A DNA stretch of 64,000 nt from Betaproteobacteria bacterium (GTDB lineage Bacteria > Pseudomonadota > Gammaproteobacteria > Burkholderiales > Thiobacillaceae). The notes below the pieces were generated by a model that made no database searches, had not been told where the DNA came from, and saw only the letters and a program-made list of their open reading frames with translations. Positions 1 to 8,721 of the stretch are shown piece by piece (within the stretch, counting starts at the first letter, position 1; each line of letters starts with the position of its first letter). Both the position numbers and the translations under genes were made by a program. The stretch covers positions 1 through 64,000 of the forward strand of contig JAGUXX010000145.1 of NCBI GenBank assembly GCA_020061585.1, read 5' to 3'.

Positions 1-1
1 C

Positions 2-1705
2 CCGGCGCATGCGCGAGCGGCGGAGGCGGCCTGGGTGGCGCGGCGCATCTCCGAGATCGTCGGCAGTCTGCAAATCGACGCGGCTGAACCCCGCCCCGCC
101 CGATTCGGCGACATCCTGTTGCTGTATGCCAACCGGCGTGATCTGCGGGTGTTCGAGGATGCCTTTCGTCAAGCCGGCATTCCCTATCTGAATGATCGTC
201 GCGGCGGCCTGCTGGAAACCCTGGAAGTCGATGACCTGCAATGTCTGCTGACCGTGCTGGCGACACCGTACGACGATCTGGCGCTGGCGCAGTGCCTGAA
301 ATCGCCACTGTTCGGCTTCGCCGATGATGATCTGAAATACCTGGCGCGCGGCGAGGGGCCGTGGTGGCGGCGACTGGCCGACTGGGCCGCAAAAGCCGAG
401 CATACCGCCACGCCGCCGCGGGTCGAGCGCGCCGCGCGGCTGCTCGCCGATTGGCGTGGCCTGTCCGGCAACCTGCCGGTGCACGATCTGCTGGACCGGA
501 TTTTTCATCAGGCCGAGGTCGCGCAACGTTACGCCGCCGCCGTGCCGGAGCGGCTGATCCCGAGCGTGCTGGCGAATCTGCAAGGCTTTCTGGCATTGTC
601 GCTGGAACATGCCGGCGGACGTTACCCCAGCCTGCCGCGGTTTCTCGAAGAACTGCGCCAGTTGCGCGCCCAGGTCGGCCGAGGCGCCGATGACGGCCCG
701 GATGAACCGTCGCCGGCCAGCGGTGATGCCGTGCGCATGCTGACCATCCATGGCGCCAAAGGCCTGGAAGCGCCGATCGTGTTTCTGCTCAAGGCCGACC
801 AGAACAGCCGCCCCGATCCGGCCTATGGCGTGCTGCTGGACTGGCCGCCCGACGCCGACCGGCCAGCGCACTTTTCGCTGCATGGCGGCAAAGACTGGCG
901 CGGCCCCGGGCGTGACGCGCTGTTCGCGCACAACCGCGAGCAGGCCGCGCGCGAAAGATTGAACCTGCTGTATGTGGCAATGACGCGGGCCAGCCAGGCG
1001 CTGTTCATCAGCGGTCTGGGCGAGGCCGAGGCTGGCGAGGAGTTTGACGCGAATGCGGGTGATAACTGGCTGGAACTGGCCGAAACGGCATTGCGGCGCA
1101 GCGACCTGCACGAGCAACCGGAAATGCTTTGGCTTGATCCCGCGTCGGCTGACCGCACAGACGCCGCAATCCAGCAATCTATCGCCAGCCAGCGCCACAG
1201 CCCGCCAAACCAGGCGCTGCCGGCCATCGGCTGCCGCATCGAGGCCGGCGGCGCTGAAGCCGATTTCGGCATCCAGGTGCATGGCTGGCTGCAAGGACTG
1301 TGCGAGGGCTGGCCGCGCGCGACGATGATCGCGCGCTTTGTCGGCGATGCCGCCACCGATGAAACGGCGCTGCGGCGAATCGAATCCACCGCGCTGCGCA
1401 TCCATGGCATCGCGGAACTGGCCGCCGCGTTCGACCCGAGCCGGCATCTGCGCGCCTATAACGAACTGGAGTTCATCGATGCCGACGGTCGTGTGGCGCG
1501 CATCGATCGGCTGGTGGAGTTCGACACGGAAATCTGGCTGCTGGATTACAAGACCGGCGGCCTGGCGGAAGCCGATCTGGCGCTGCGCTCCTTGCCGCAC
1601 CTGGAACAGATGGCCGGCTACCGCGCCGCCGCGCTGAATCTGTTCGCCGGCAAGCCGGTGCGGGTGGCGCTGGCCTATGCCGACGGCCGCGTTTACTGGC
1701 TCTGA
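2..1705 (+). CDS. UvrD/RecB-type helicase-nuclease, C-terminal part (5' end outside window)
   Basis: The reading frame is open at the left edge, so this is the C-terminal part of a longer protein. It carries the late superfamily 1 helicase motifs: T-I-H-G-A-K-G-L-E near base 745 (motif V region) and L-L-Y-V-A-M-T-R-A near base 965 (motif VI). It ends with a RecB-family nuclease domain, with I-D-R-L near base 1500 and L-L-D-Y-K-T-G near base 1540. This arrangement is that of AddA/RecB-like enzymes or 'UvrD-helicase plus PD-(D/E)xK' proteins, which unwind and degrade double-strand DNA ends during recombinational repair. The ATP-binding half is outside the window. It ends 13 bases inside the convergent carbonic anhydrase gene. 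An AddA assignment is likely but cannot be settled without the N-terminus. Confidence 0.85.
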   Translation, partial: PAHARAAEAAWVARRISEIVGSLQIDAAEPRPARFGDILLLYANRRDLRVFEDAFRQAGIPYLNDRRGGLLETLEVDDLQCLLTVLATPYDDLALAQCLKSPLFGFADDDLKYLARGEGPWWRRLADWAAKAEHTATPPRVERAARLLADWRGLSGNLPVHDLLDRIFHQAEVAQRYAAAVPERLIPSVLANLQGFLALSLEHAGGRYPSLPRFLEELRQLRAQVGRGADDGPDEPSPASGDAVRMLTIHGAKGLEAPIVFLLKADQNSRPDPAYGVLLDWPPDADRPAHFSLHGGKDWRGPGRDALFAHNREQAARERLNLLYVAMTRASQALFISGLGEAEAGEEFDANAGDNWLELAETALRRSDLHEQPEMLWLDPASADRTDAAIQQSIASQRHSPPNQALPAIGCRIEAGGAEADFGIQVHGWLQGLCEGWPRATMIARFVGDAATDETALRRIESTALRIHGIAELAAAFDPSRHLRAYNELEFIDADGRVARIDRLVEFDTEIWLLDYKTGGLAEADLALRSLPHLEQMAGYRAAALNLFAGKPVRVALAYADGRVYWL

Positions 1706-2232
1706 GCCGCGCGGTACTCCGCCGCCAGGCGCGCGTAATTCGCGGCCTGATAGGCAAAATAAGTCAGTTCCTCCTCGGTCAAGCGTCGCACCTGTCGCGC
1801 CGGACGGCCGAGATACAGCCAGCCGCCGGCCAGCACCCGGCCTTCCGGCACCAAGCTGCCGGCGCCGAGCAGCACGCGCGGTTCGAGCACGGCGTTATCC
1901 ATCACCAGCGAGCCCATGCCGACCAGGCATTCGTCGTGGATCCGGCAGCCATGCAGGATCACCGCGTGGCCGATGGTGACATCGCGGCCGACGCTCAGCG
2001 CCGCGCCGGCCGGGCTATGCCCGCCTGGGTGCGTGACATGCAGTATCGTTCCGTCCTGGACGTTGGAACGCGCGCCGATACGGATGCTGTTGACGTCGCC
2101 GCGAATCACCACGCCCGGCCAGACCGACGCCGCCGCATCGATTTCGACATCGCCGATGATCGTGGCGCTGGCATGCACGAACACGTTGTCGGCGATTTTT
2201 GGGGTCATGCCCCGATAAGATTCGATAGCCAT
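1693..2232 (-). CDS. Gamma-class carbonic anhydrase family protein (YrdA/PaaY-like)
   Basis: A left-handed beta-helix protein of about 179 residues built from hexapeptide repeats (for example S-V-W-P-G-V-V-I-R-G-D-V and V-T-I-G-H-A-V-I-L-H-G-C). Histidines in L-H-V-T-H and G-H-A-V-I-L-H fit the zinc ligands of the trimeric gamma carbonic anhydrase family. The role may be CO2 hydration or simply a conserved hexapeptide protein, since many YrdA relatives have weak or unknown activity. I chose the second methionine (M-A-I-E-S-Y) as start; a start three codons upstream (base 2241) is also possible. It is convergent with the helicase gene, overlapping by 13 bases, and divergent from prlC with about 80 bases between them. 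Confidence 0.9.
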   Translation of the reverse strand: MAIESYRGMTPKIADNVFVHASATIIGDVEIDAAASVWPGVVIRGDVNSIRIGARSNVQDGTILHVTHPGGHSPAGAALSVGRDVTIGHAVILHGCRIHDECLVGMGSLVMDNAVLEPRVLLGAGSLVPEGRVLAGGWLYLGRPARQVRRLTEEELTYFAYQAANYARLAAEYRAAQSQ

Positions 2233-2313
2233 GTGGCGCAACTTTTAGACTGGAAATAATTCACAATGGCCGCAAGTATATAAGCCCGCTCAGCCTCTCT
2301 CTCAGGACATGTC

Positions 2314-4362
2314 ATGAATCCCCTGCTCGACTTCACCGGTCTGCCGCGTTACAGCGAAATCCGTCCCGAACACGTCACCCCCGCCATCGATGAACTGCTG
2401 GCGCAAAGCCGCGCCGCCACCGCGCGGGCGGTGGATGCCGCGACGCCGGCAAGCTGGGCCGCCTTCGTCGAACCGATGGACGACGCCAACGAACGCCTGT
2501 CGCGCGCCTGGGGCCAGGTTTCGCATCTGCATTCGGTGCTCGACAGTCCGGAACTGCGCGCGGCATACAACGAGAACCTGCCCAAGATCACCCAGTTCTA
2601 CGCCGAACTGGGGCAGAACCTGGCGCTGTTCCATCAATACAAGGCGCTCGCCGCCGCCCCGGAATTCGCCACTTTGTCGCCGGCGCGCAAGAAGATCATT
2701 GAAAACGAGCTGCGCGATTTCAAACTCGGCGGCGCCGACCTGCCGGAAAACCAGAAGCCGCGGTTCATGGCGATCCAGGAAGAACTGTCCCGGTTGTCGG
2801 CCAAATTCGAGGAAAACCTGCTCGACGCGACCAATGCCTGGTCGAAATTCATCGACGATGAAAACGATCTGCGCGGCCTGCCCGACGACGCCAAGGCGAT
2901 GTTCAAGGAAATGGCCGAAGCCGACCCGGCATTGGCCGACACCCCGGGCTGGAAGCTCAATCTGCAAGCGCCGTCGTTCATGCCGATCATGCAGTACTGC
3001 GAAAATCGCGCGCTGCGCGAGGAGATGTACCGCGCCTACACCACGCGCGCCTCGGAATTCGGCGCGACGGAACTCGACAACACGCCGCTCATCGCCAGCA
3101 TCCTGGCGTTGCGCGAAGAAGCCGCGCAGATGCTCGGCTTCGACGCCTATGCGCATGTATCGCTGGCCGCCAAGATGGCCGACAGCCCGGCGGAAGTGCT
3201 CGACTTTCTGCATGAACTGGCCAATCGCGCCAAGCCTTACGCCGAACAGGACATGGCGGAGTTGCGCGATTTTGCCGCCCGCGAACTCGCCCTGCCCGAT
3301 CCGCAAGCCTGGGATATCGCCCTGGTCAGCGAGAAACTGCGCGAAGCGCGTTATGCCTATTCCGATCAGGAAGTGAAGCAGTATCTACAGGAGCCGCAAG
3401 TGCTGGCCGGTTTGTTCCGGGTCATTTCGACGCTGTACGGACTGGACATCCGTGCCGACAGCGCGCCGGTCTGGCACGAGGATGTGAAATTCTTCTCGCT
3501 GCGCGATGCCGCCGGCGAACTGGTCGGCCAGTTCTACCTGGACCTGTACGCCCGCGACACCAAACGCGGCGGCGCCTGGATGGATGACGCGATCACCCGT
3601 CGCCGCCTGGCTTCCGGAATTCAAACGCCGGTGGCCTATCTGAACTGCAATTTCACCCGTCCAGTGGGCGGCAAACCGGCGCTGCTCACGCATGACGACG
3701 TGATCACCCTGTTCCACGAATTCGGCCACGGCCTGCACCATCTGCTGACCAAGGTCGAGGATCTCGGCGTGTCCGGCATCAGCGGCGTGGAATGGGACGC
3801 GGTGGAACTGCCGTCACAATTCATGGAGAACTTCTGCTGGGAATGGGAAGTGCTGAAACACATGACCAGCCATGTCGACAGCGGCGCGCCGCTGCCCAGG
3901 GCATTGTTCGACAAGATGCTGGCGGCGAAGAATTTCCAGGCCGGCATGCAGACCCTGCGCCAGATCGAATTTTCGCTGTTTGATATGCACCTGCATTTCG
4001 ACCTGCGCCCCGGCCAGACCGCGCTGGAATTGCTGCGCGAAATCAGAAAACGCGTCGCGGTGCTGATCCCGCCGGACTACAACCGTTTCCCGAACAATTT
4101 CTCGCACATCTTCGCCGGTGGTTACGCGGCCGGTTATTACAGCTACAAATGGGCGGAAGTCCTGTCCGCCGATGCCTACAGCCTGTTCGAGGACGAAGCC
4201 GCCAAGGGCACCTGGGGGGTGCTCAACCCGGAGGTCGGACATCGCTTCTGGAGCGAGATCCTGGCGCAAGGCGGCGCGCGTCCGGCGATCGAGTCGTTCA
4301 AGGCGTTCCGCGGCCGCGAACCGACCATCGACGCGTTGCTGCGGCATAACGGCATGGCGTGA
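2314..4362 (+). CDS. prlC: Oligopeptidase A (M3 family zinc metallopeptidase)
   Basis: At 682 residues this is the usual length for oligopeptidase A. It shows the M3 zinc site L-F-H-E-F-G-H-G-L-H-H, with zinc ligands His468 and His472, catalytic Glu469, and a further Glu about 30 residues downstream in W-D-A-V-E-L-P-S-Q. The C-terminal motif Y-Y-S-Y-K-W-A is the family substrate loop. The enzyme is cytoplasmic and degrades short peptides, including cleaved signal peptides. The start follows an AGGA at 2303-2306. A hairpin repeat lies just after the stop codon. It appears to be monocistronic. Confidence 0.96.
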   Translation: MNPLLDFTGLPRYSEIRPEHVTPAIDELLAQSRAATARAVDAATPASWAAFVEPMDDANERLSRAWGQVSHLHSVLDSPELRAAYNENLPKITQFYAELGQNLALFHQYKALAAAPEFATLSPARKKIIENELRDFKLGGADLPENQKPRFMAIQEELSRLSAKFEENLLDATNAWSKFIDDENDLRGLPDDAKAMFKEMAEADPALADTPGWKLNLQAPSFMPIMQYCENRALREEMYRAYTTRASEFGATELDNTPLIASILALREEAAQMLGFDAYAHVSLAAKMADSPAEVLDFLHELANRAKPYAEQDMAELRDFAARELALPDPQAWDIALVSEKLREARYAYSDQEVKQYLQEPQVLAGLFRVISTLYGLDIRADSAPVWHEDVKFFSLRDAAGELVGQFYLDLYARDTKRGGAWMDDAITRRRLASGIQTPVAYLNCNFTRPVGGKPALLTHDDVITLFHEFGHGLHHLLTKVEDLGVSGISGVEWDAVELPSQFMENFCWEWEVLKHMTSHVDSGAPLPRALFDKMLAAKNFQAGMQTLRQIEFSLFDMHLHFDLRPGQTALELLREIRKRVAVLIPPDYNRFPNNFSHIFAGGYAAGYYSYKWAEVLSADAYSLFEDEAAKGTWGVLNPEVGHRFWSEILAQGGARPAIESFKAFRGREPTIDALLRHNGMA

Positions 4363-4363
4363 C

Positions 4364-4390
4364 CGTCACCCCGGCGCGGGCCGGGGTCCG
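4364..4390. repeat. Short palindromic repeat downstream of prlC
   Basis: ACCCCGG (4368-4374) pairs with CCGGGGT (4381-4387) across a six-base loop directly after the prlC stop. The sequence resembles the scattered 'GTCACCCCGGCG' repeats of proteobacterial genomes. It could act as a Rho-independent-like 3' end, but no T-tract follows. Confidence 0.5.
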
Positions 4391-4427
4391 GAAGCTGTTG
4401 GCCCCGTCCGAGTGTTTGTCAACACCC

Positions 4428-4436
4428 TGCTAGAAT
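4428..4436 (+). promoter_or_regulatory. Extended -10 promoter candidate
   Basis: TGCTAGAAT is a TGn-extended -10 element. It would start transcription about 20 bases before the ATG at 4465. No convincing -35 box lies at 17 bases, which is tolerated in extended -10 promoters. Confidence 0.4.
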
Positions 4437-4464
4437 GTCCCCGCATTCAACAAGGAGAGAGACC

Positions 4465-4968
4465 ATGTTCAGGGGCCTGATATACCTGTTATACCTGTTG
4501 CTGCTCGCCAGTCCCTACACCCAAGCCGGCGAAGTGTTTCGGTGGACCGATGCACAAGGCAAGGTGCACTATTCCGACCAGCCGCCGCCGCCCGGCGCGC
4601 AGTCCGCCCGGATCAAGGGCAAAGCCAATGTGATCGATGTCGACAAGGAGTCCTACGAGACAAGGCTTGCCCGCGACCGCAATCCGGTGGTGCTGTTCGT
4701 CAGCAATTGCGGCCCGATCTGCGATCAGGCGCGCGAGCATCTGGACCGACGCGGCGTCAGTTTCACGATCAAGGATCCCACCAAGGAACCGGAAATCGCG
4801 GTGGAACTGAAACAACTGATCGGGGTGCTGGAAGTCCCGGTGATCGTGGTCGGCAAGACCCATACCAAGGGTTTCGATGCCAGTTCCTGGGACAGTCTGC
4901 TGGATACGGCGGGTTATCCCAGAACGCCGCTGATCCCCCCCCGGAGCAGACCGGCCAGCCCGCCCTGA
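4465..4968 (+). CDS. Secreted DUF4124 and glutaredoxin-like domain protein
   Basis: A 167-residue envelope protein. It starts with a signal peptide (M-F-R-G-L-I-Y-L-L, then a hydrophobic run ending S-P-Y-T-Q-A). A DUF4124 segment follows (E-V-F-R-W-T-D-A-Q-G-K-V-H-Y-S-D-Q-P-P). The second half looks like a glutaredoxin fold, P-V-V-L-F-V-S-N-C-G-P-I-C, with a CxxxC instead of the usual CxxC and the cis-proline region V-P-V-I-V-V-G. A periplasmic thiol role is inferred only. AAGGAGAG at 4453-4460 fixes the start at 4465 rather than at the upstream in-frame ATG at 4435. Confidence 0.8.
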   Translation: MFRGLIYLLYLLLLASPYTQAGEVFRWTDAQGKVHYSDQPPPPGAQSARIKGKANVIDVDKESYETRLARDRNPVVLFVSNCGPICDQAREHLDRRGVSFTIKDPTKEPEIAVELKQLIGVLEVPVIVVGKTHTKGFDASSWDSLLDTAGYPRTPLIPPRSRPASPP

Positions 4969-5001
4969 CAATTTTATCTACCCAGCCACAGGAACCATCC
5001 C

Positions 5002-6801
5002 ATGCATCGCTTAGCAGGCTGGCTCGGGCACCGCACGCCCGATGCCGCACCAACCCTGGAGCGGATGCTGTCGCATTGCAGCGTCACGCGCCCGGCCCAC
5101 ACCCATACCGACCCGGACTGGGGCATGGCGTCCAACTTGCCGCTGGCGATCGAAGACCATCTGGCCGCGCTGATTACCGGTCGGCCGCGCTTCACCGATC
5201 ACGAACTTCAGGCGCGGCCGGCGGCATCGGCGTTGCTTGAATTGTGGCGGAGACATGGTCGAGACGCGGCGAAACATATCCACGGCAATTTCGCGCTCGC
5301 GGTGCTGGATCGGCAGGACAACAGCGTGTTCCTGGCGCTGGATCGCATCGGCGCCGAAAAGCTGGCGTTCGCCGCCAGCCCGCAAGGCATGGTGTTCTCC
5401 AGCCAGGCCGACATGGCGGCGGCGCATCCGGCGGTGGGCAATGAACTCGACCCGCAAGGCCTGTTCAATTACATCTATTTTTTCCAGGTCCCCGCCCCCG
5501 GCAGCATCTTCAAGGGCGTGGAAAAGCTGCTTCCCGGGCAATGGGCCTATTGGCAACACGGTGAGTTGAGTCGCGGCTATTATTGGGCGCTGCACTACCG
5601 CGACACACCGCGACATGATTTCGCCGCCCTCTCCGGGCGCTTCCACACGCTGCTGCGCGACAGCGTCGCGCGCGCCAAAGGCGATGACGATGTCGCCGCG
5701 TTCCTGTCCGGCGGCACCGACAGTTCGACGGTCTGCGGCGTGCTCAAGGAATTGACCGGTCAGGTCAAGACCTTCTCCATCGGTTTCGATTCGGACGGCT
5801 TTGACGAGATGGAATATGCCCGTCTCGCCGGCAAACGCTTCGGGCTGGAGATGACCGAGTACTACGTCCAGCCGGCCGACATCGTCGAGGCCATACCCAT
5901 CATCGCCAGCCATTACGACGAGCCTTTCGCCAACGAATCCGCCGTGCCGACCTACTTCTGCGCCAAATTGGCCGCCGAACAAGGCTTCAAGGTCATGCTG
6001 GCCGGCGATGGTGGCGACGAAATATTTGGTGGCAACGAACGCTATGCCAAGCAAAAAGTGTTCGAACGCTACCACCAGATTCCCGCGCTGCTGCGCAAGG
6101 GCCTGATCGAGCCTCTGGCGCATCTGCCCGGCCTGTCGGCGCTGCCGCCGGTACGCAAGGTGCAGAGCTATATCCGGCAGGCCAACATGCCGTTGCCGGA
6201 ACGCATGGAGTCGTACAACTTCATCTATCGACAGCCGCTGAACGAGATGTTCACCAGCGAGTTTCTGGCGCAGGTCGATAGCCAGATGCCCGGCGCCTTG
6301 CTGAAGGAAGTGTACGACCGCGCCGATTCCGGTTCCTACATCAACCGCATGCTGCATCTGGACATCAAATTCACGCTGGCCGACAACGATTTGCGCAAGG
6401 TCGGCGCGATGACCGAAGCCGCCGATATCGATGTGCGTTATCCGCTGCTCGACGACGCGATGATGGATTTTTCCGGCGAAGTACCGCCGGACTGGAAAGT
6501 GAAAGGCCAATACCTGCGCTGGTTCTTCAAGACCGCGCTGAAGGGCTTTCTGCCCGACGAAATCATCGACAAGAGCAAGCATGGCTTCGGCCTGCCGTTC
6601 GGGGTCTGGGCCTGCGAATACGCGCCGCTGAAAGAGCGCATCGACATCAAGCTGGCGGCGCTGAAGAAACGCAACATCCTGCAACCGGCCTACATCGACC
6701 ACATCCGTGAGGAGCACCTGACCGGACACGCCAGCTATTTCGGGCGCGCGGTGTGGATGCTGATGATGCTGGAAGAGTGGCTGGAGGCGAAGGGGCTGTA
6801 A
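5002..6801 (+). CDS. Asparagine-synthase-like ligase lacking the glutaminase cysteine (XrtA-locus associated)
   Basis: 599 residues with an N-terminal class II amidotransferase-like fold followed by an asparagine synthase domain. The synthase PP-loop S-G-G-T-D-S-S is intact at residues 236-242, so ATP-dependent adenylation of a carboxylate is expected. The N-terminus reads M-H-R-L-A-G-W-L-G where active amidotransferases read M-C-G-I; the catalytic Cys2 is replaced by His and no other cysteine takes its place. This resembles beta-lactam synthetase or CarA, which kept the fold but lost glutamine hydrolysis. It sits beside the PLP decarboxylase and an acyl carrier protein, suggesting it joins a carboxylate and an amine in making a small group for the XrtA system. 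That substrate role is inference. Confidence 0.85.
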   Translation: MHRLAGWLGHRTPDAAPTLERMLSHCSVTRPAHTHTDPDWGMASNLPLAIEDHLAALITGRPRFTDHELQARPAASALLELWRRHGRDAAKHIHGNFALAVLDRQDNSVFLALDRIGAEKLAFAASPQGMVFSSQADMAAAHPAVGNELDPQGLFNYIYFFQVPAPGSIFKGVEKLLPGQWAYWQHGELSRGYYWALHYRDTPRHDFAALSGRFHTLLRDSVARAKGDDDVAAFLSGGTDSSTVCGVLKELTGQVKTFSIGFDSDGFDEMEYARLAGKRFGLEMTEYYVQPADIVEAIPIIASHYDEPFANESAVPTYFCAKLAAEQGFKVMLAGDGGDEIFGGNERYAKQKVFERYHQIPALLRKGLIEPLAHLPGLSALPPVRKVQSYIRQANMPLPERMESYNFIYRQPLNEMFTSEFLAQVDSQMPGALLKEVYDRADSGSYINRMLHLDIKFTLADNDLRKVGAMTEAADIDVRYPLLDDAMMDFSGEVPPDWKVKGQYLRWFFKTALKGFLPDEIIDKSKHGFGLPFGVWACEYAPLKERIDIKLAALKKRNILQPAYIDHIREEHLTGHASYFGRAVWMLMMLEEWLEAKGL

Positions 6802-6816
6802 GCGGGTTGTAAAGCT

Positions 6817-8043
6817 TCAGACCAGCACTTCCGCCGGCGCCGGGTGACCGAGGAAGGCGGTTGGACTGGCGGTCAGGCCGTAGGCGCCTGATTGCAGCAC
6901 CACTATCAGGTCGCCTATCTGGGCGTGGCCAACGGGCATGTTGTCACCCAGCACATCCAGCGGCGTGCACAGACGGCCGACCACGGTCGCGTTGCAAACC
7001 GCATCGCACGCTACCCGGTTGCCGACCAGCAGCGGGTAATTCTTGCGCAGTACCTGACCGAAGTTGCCGGAGGCGGCTAGATGCTGATGCAGCCCACCAT
7101 CGGTGATCAGAAAAACCTGGCCGCGCGAGACTTTTCGGTCGAGTACCCGCGACACATAGACACCCGCTTCCCCAACCAGATAGCGCCCAAGTTCGATGAC
7201 GAATTCGGCTTCGGGAAAATCGCGCCGCGCGGCCGGCATCAGGCTGGCCAGATGTTCTCCGATGGCGCTCAGGTCTAGCCGCTGATCACCGGGAAAATAG
7301 GGAATTCCGAAGCCGCCGCCCAGATTCAGCAGGCGAATCGGCGTCGGCGCGTGCCGCGCCAATCGCCGCGCAAGATCAAGTGTGCTGCGTTGAGCTTCCT
7401 TGATCGCCTCGGCTTTCAGGCTTTGCGAGCCGGAAAAGATATGGAAGCCAAGGAATTCGAGCGGCAGTTCGCGCAGGCGGGTCAGCATTGCCGGAACACG
7501 TTCTGCATCGACGCCGAACGGTTTCGGACCGCCGCCCATCTTCATGCCGGAAGATTTGAGCTCGAAATCCGGGTTAATCCGCAGCAGCACTTTGGTACGC
7601 AATCCGGATGCGGCGGCAATCCGCGCCAATCGCTGCATTTCCTGTTCGGATTCCAGATTGACGACTATGCCCGCATTGGCCGCGGCGCGCAGTTCGTCAT
7701 CGCCCTTGCCCGGCCCGGTGAAACTGATCCGCGCCGGTGGCATCGCGGTTTCCAGCGCGACCCGCAACTCTCCCGCCGAGGCCAGATCAAAGCCATCGAC
7801 CAACCCGGCCATGAGCCCCACCAGCGCCGGCATCGGGTTGGCCTTGATCGCGTAATGCAGATGGATATCCGCCGGCATCGCCTGGCGCAATTCCGCGACG
7901 CGCCGCCCGATCATGCCGCTGTCGTAGGCGTAAAACGGAGTCCCGCCGATGCGTTTGGATAGTTCGGTCAGTGACTGCCCCCCGATCCGCAACTGGTTTT
8001 CGCATACCGGAAATAGATGCGGGACATGCACCGGCAGGTTCAT
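6817..8043 (-). CDS. PLP-dependent decarboxylase, exosortase A system-associated (TIGR03099-like)
   Basis: 408 residues with the fold-type III layout of diaminopimelate/ornithine decarboxylases. The PLP lysine lies in H-Y-A-I-K-A-N-P (Lys67). A glycine-rich phosphate-binding loop, N-L-G-G-G-F-G-I-P-Y, and the conserved H-I-F-S-G-S-Q follow, and the C-terminal catalytic cysteine is in G-R-L-C-T-P-L-D. The exosortase A-associated subfamily differs from LysA in its substrate, which is unknown; an amino acid attached to a carrier protein is one possibility. The gene converges with the asparagine-synthase-like gene (15-base gap) and diverges from the ACP gene, sharing a roughly 147-base promoter region. 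Confidence 0.92.
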   Translation of the reverse strand: MNLPVHVPHLFPVCENQLRIGGQSLTELSKRIGGTPFYAYDSGMIGRRVAELRQAMPADIHLHYAIKANPMPALVGLMAGLVDGFDLASAGELRVALETAMPPARISFTGPGKGDDELRAAANAGIVVNLESEQEMQRLARIAAASGLRTKVLLRINPDFELKSSGMKMGGGPKPFGVDAERVPAMLTRLRELPLEFLGFHIFSGSQSLKAEAIKEAQRSTLDLARRLARHAPTPIRLLNLGGGFGIPYFPGDQRLDLSAIGEHLASLMPAARRDFPEAEFVIELGRYLVGEAGVYVSRVLDRKVSRGQVFLITDGGLHQHLAASGNFGQVLRKNYPLLVGNRVACDAVCNATVVGRLCTPLDVLGDNMPVGHAQIGDLIVVLQSGAYGLTASPTAFLGHPAPAEVLV

Positions 8044-8190
8044 CTCGACTCAGTGAAACAAGTGTTATTCGGCATGATGACTGTTATCCGCGATTTTGCC
8101 CTGACTGATGCTGTGTGAGTCAACGACACCAACTACCCCTACAATACTCCCGCAATATCACTCCACCACCGCAGATACCCTTACCTGACC

Positions 8191-8439
8191 ATGTCTACTT
8201 CAGAAAGCGTCAAGATGCTGCTTGCCCAAACCCTGCAAATTGGCGCGCATGCCGAGGCCCTGACAAGGGAATCAGCCCTGCTCGGCGCACTGCCCGAGCT
8301 GGACTCGATGGCGGTAGTCACCCTGCTCACCGCCATGGAAGAGTACTTCAACATTACTGTGGAGGACGACGAAATCAATGCTGATACGTTTGCGACTTTC
8401 GGCAATCTGGTTGATTTTGTCGACGCTAAATTACACTGA
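8191..8439 (+). CDS. Acyl carrier protein, exosortase A-associated (first copy)
   Basis: 82 residues, acidic, with the phosphopantetheine attachment motif E-L-D-S-M-A at Ser39 and the helix III pattern F-N-I-T-V-E-D-D-E-I. It would carry an acyl or aminoacyl thioester. The neighbours (PLP decarboxylase, Asn-synthase-like ligase, acyl-CoA ligase) suggest a dedicated carrier rather than the fatty acid synthesis ACP. A second ACP is encoded at 14600-14845, next to the two hydrolases. Confidence 0.9.
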   Translation: MSTSESVKMLLAQTLQIGAHAEALTRESALLGALPELDSMAVVTLLTAMEEYFNITVEDDEINADTFATFGNLVDFVDAKLH

Positions 8440-8489
8440 CGGCATACTTGATCAGGCTGCAAAGCGCAGTTTGCTCCACATCCATGATT

Positions 8490-8683
8490 CCTAGGAGCCT
8501 GTCGGACTTTGGTCGTCGATAGTGAGAACTGGTCCCGGCGAGCTCATTTTTTGCCGGATTCGCCGCCGCATGGTTGCTCCATGGGGCAAGAGGCCGGTGA
8601 AAAATGGACCGCTGCGGCCGGTTTCCCGCTTTTATCCCCGGGACTTTGCAGCCGACGATTCCAAAATCCGACAAGCTCCTAGG
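8490..8683. mobile_element. MITE-like element of 194 bp with terminal inverted repeats
   Basis: The left end CCTAGGAGCCTGTCGGACTT (8490-8509, then TGG) matches the complement of the right end, CCTAGGAGCTTGTCGGATTT (then TGG; 8661-8683), with two C/T differences in 23 bases. A TCGTCG follows on both sides, offset by two bases. The interior has no gene. A related right-end fragment lies at 36183-36240. The size and ends fit a small non-autonomous transposable element; the parent transposase is not in the window. It lies between the ACP and the exosortase gene. Confidence 0.7.
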
Positions 8684-8721
8684 CCAATCAATGCATACAT
8701 CGAATACTTGAGGAATACGCC

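Noticed and set aside
5011..6729. Long antisense frame opposite the Asn-synthase-like gene (also 54757-56805, 50653-52125, 48758-49831)
   Set aside because: GC-rich coding DNA gives long open antisense frames; no motifs, no ribosome sites, and the sense strands carry clear domains.
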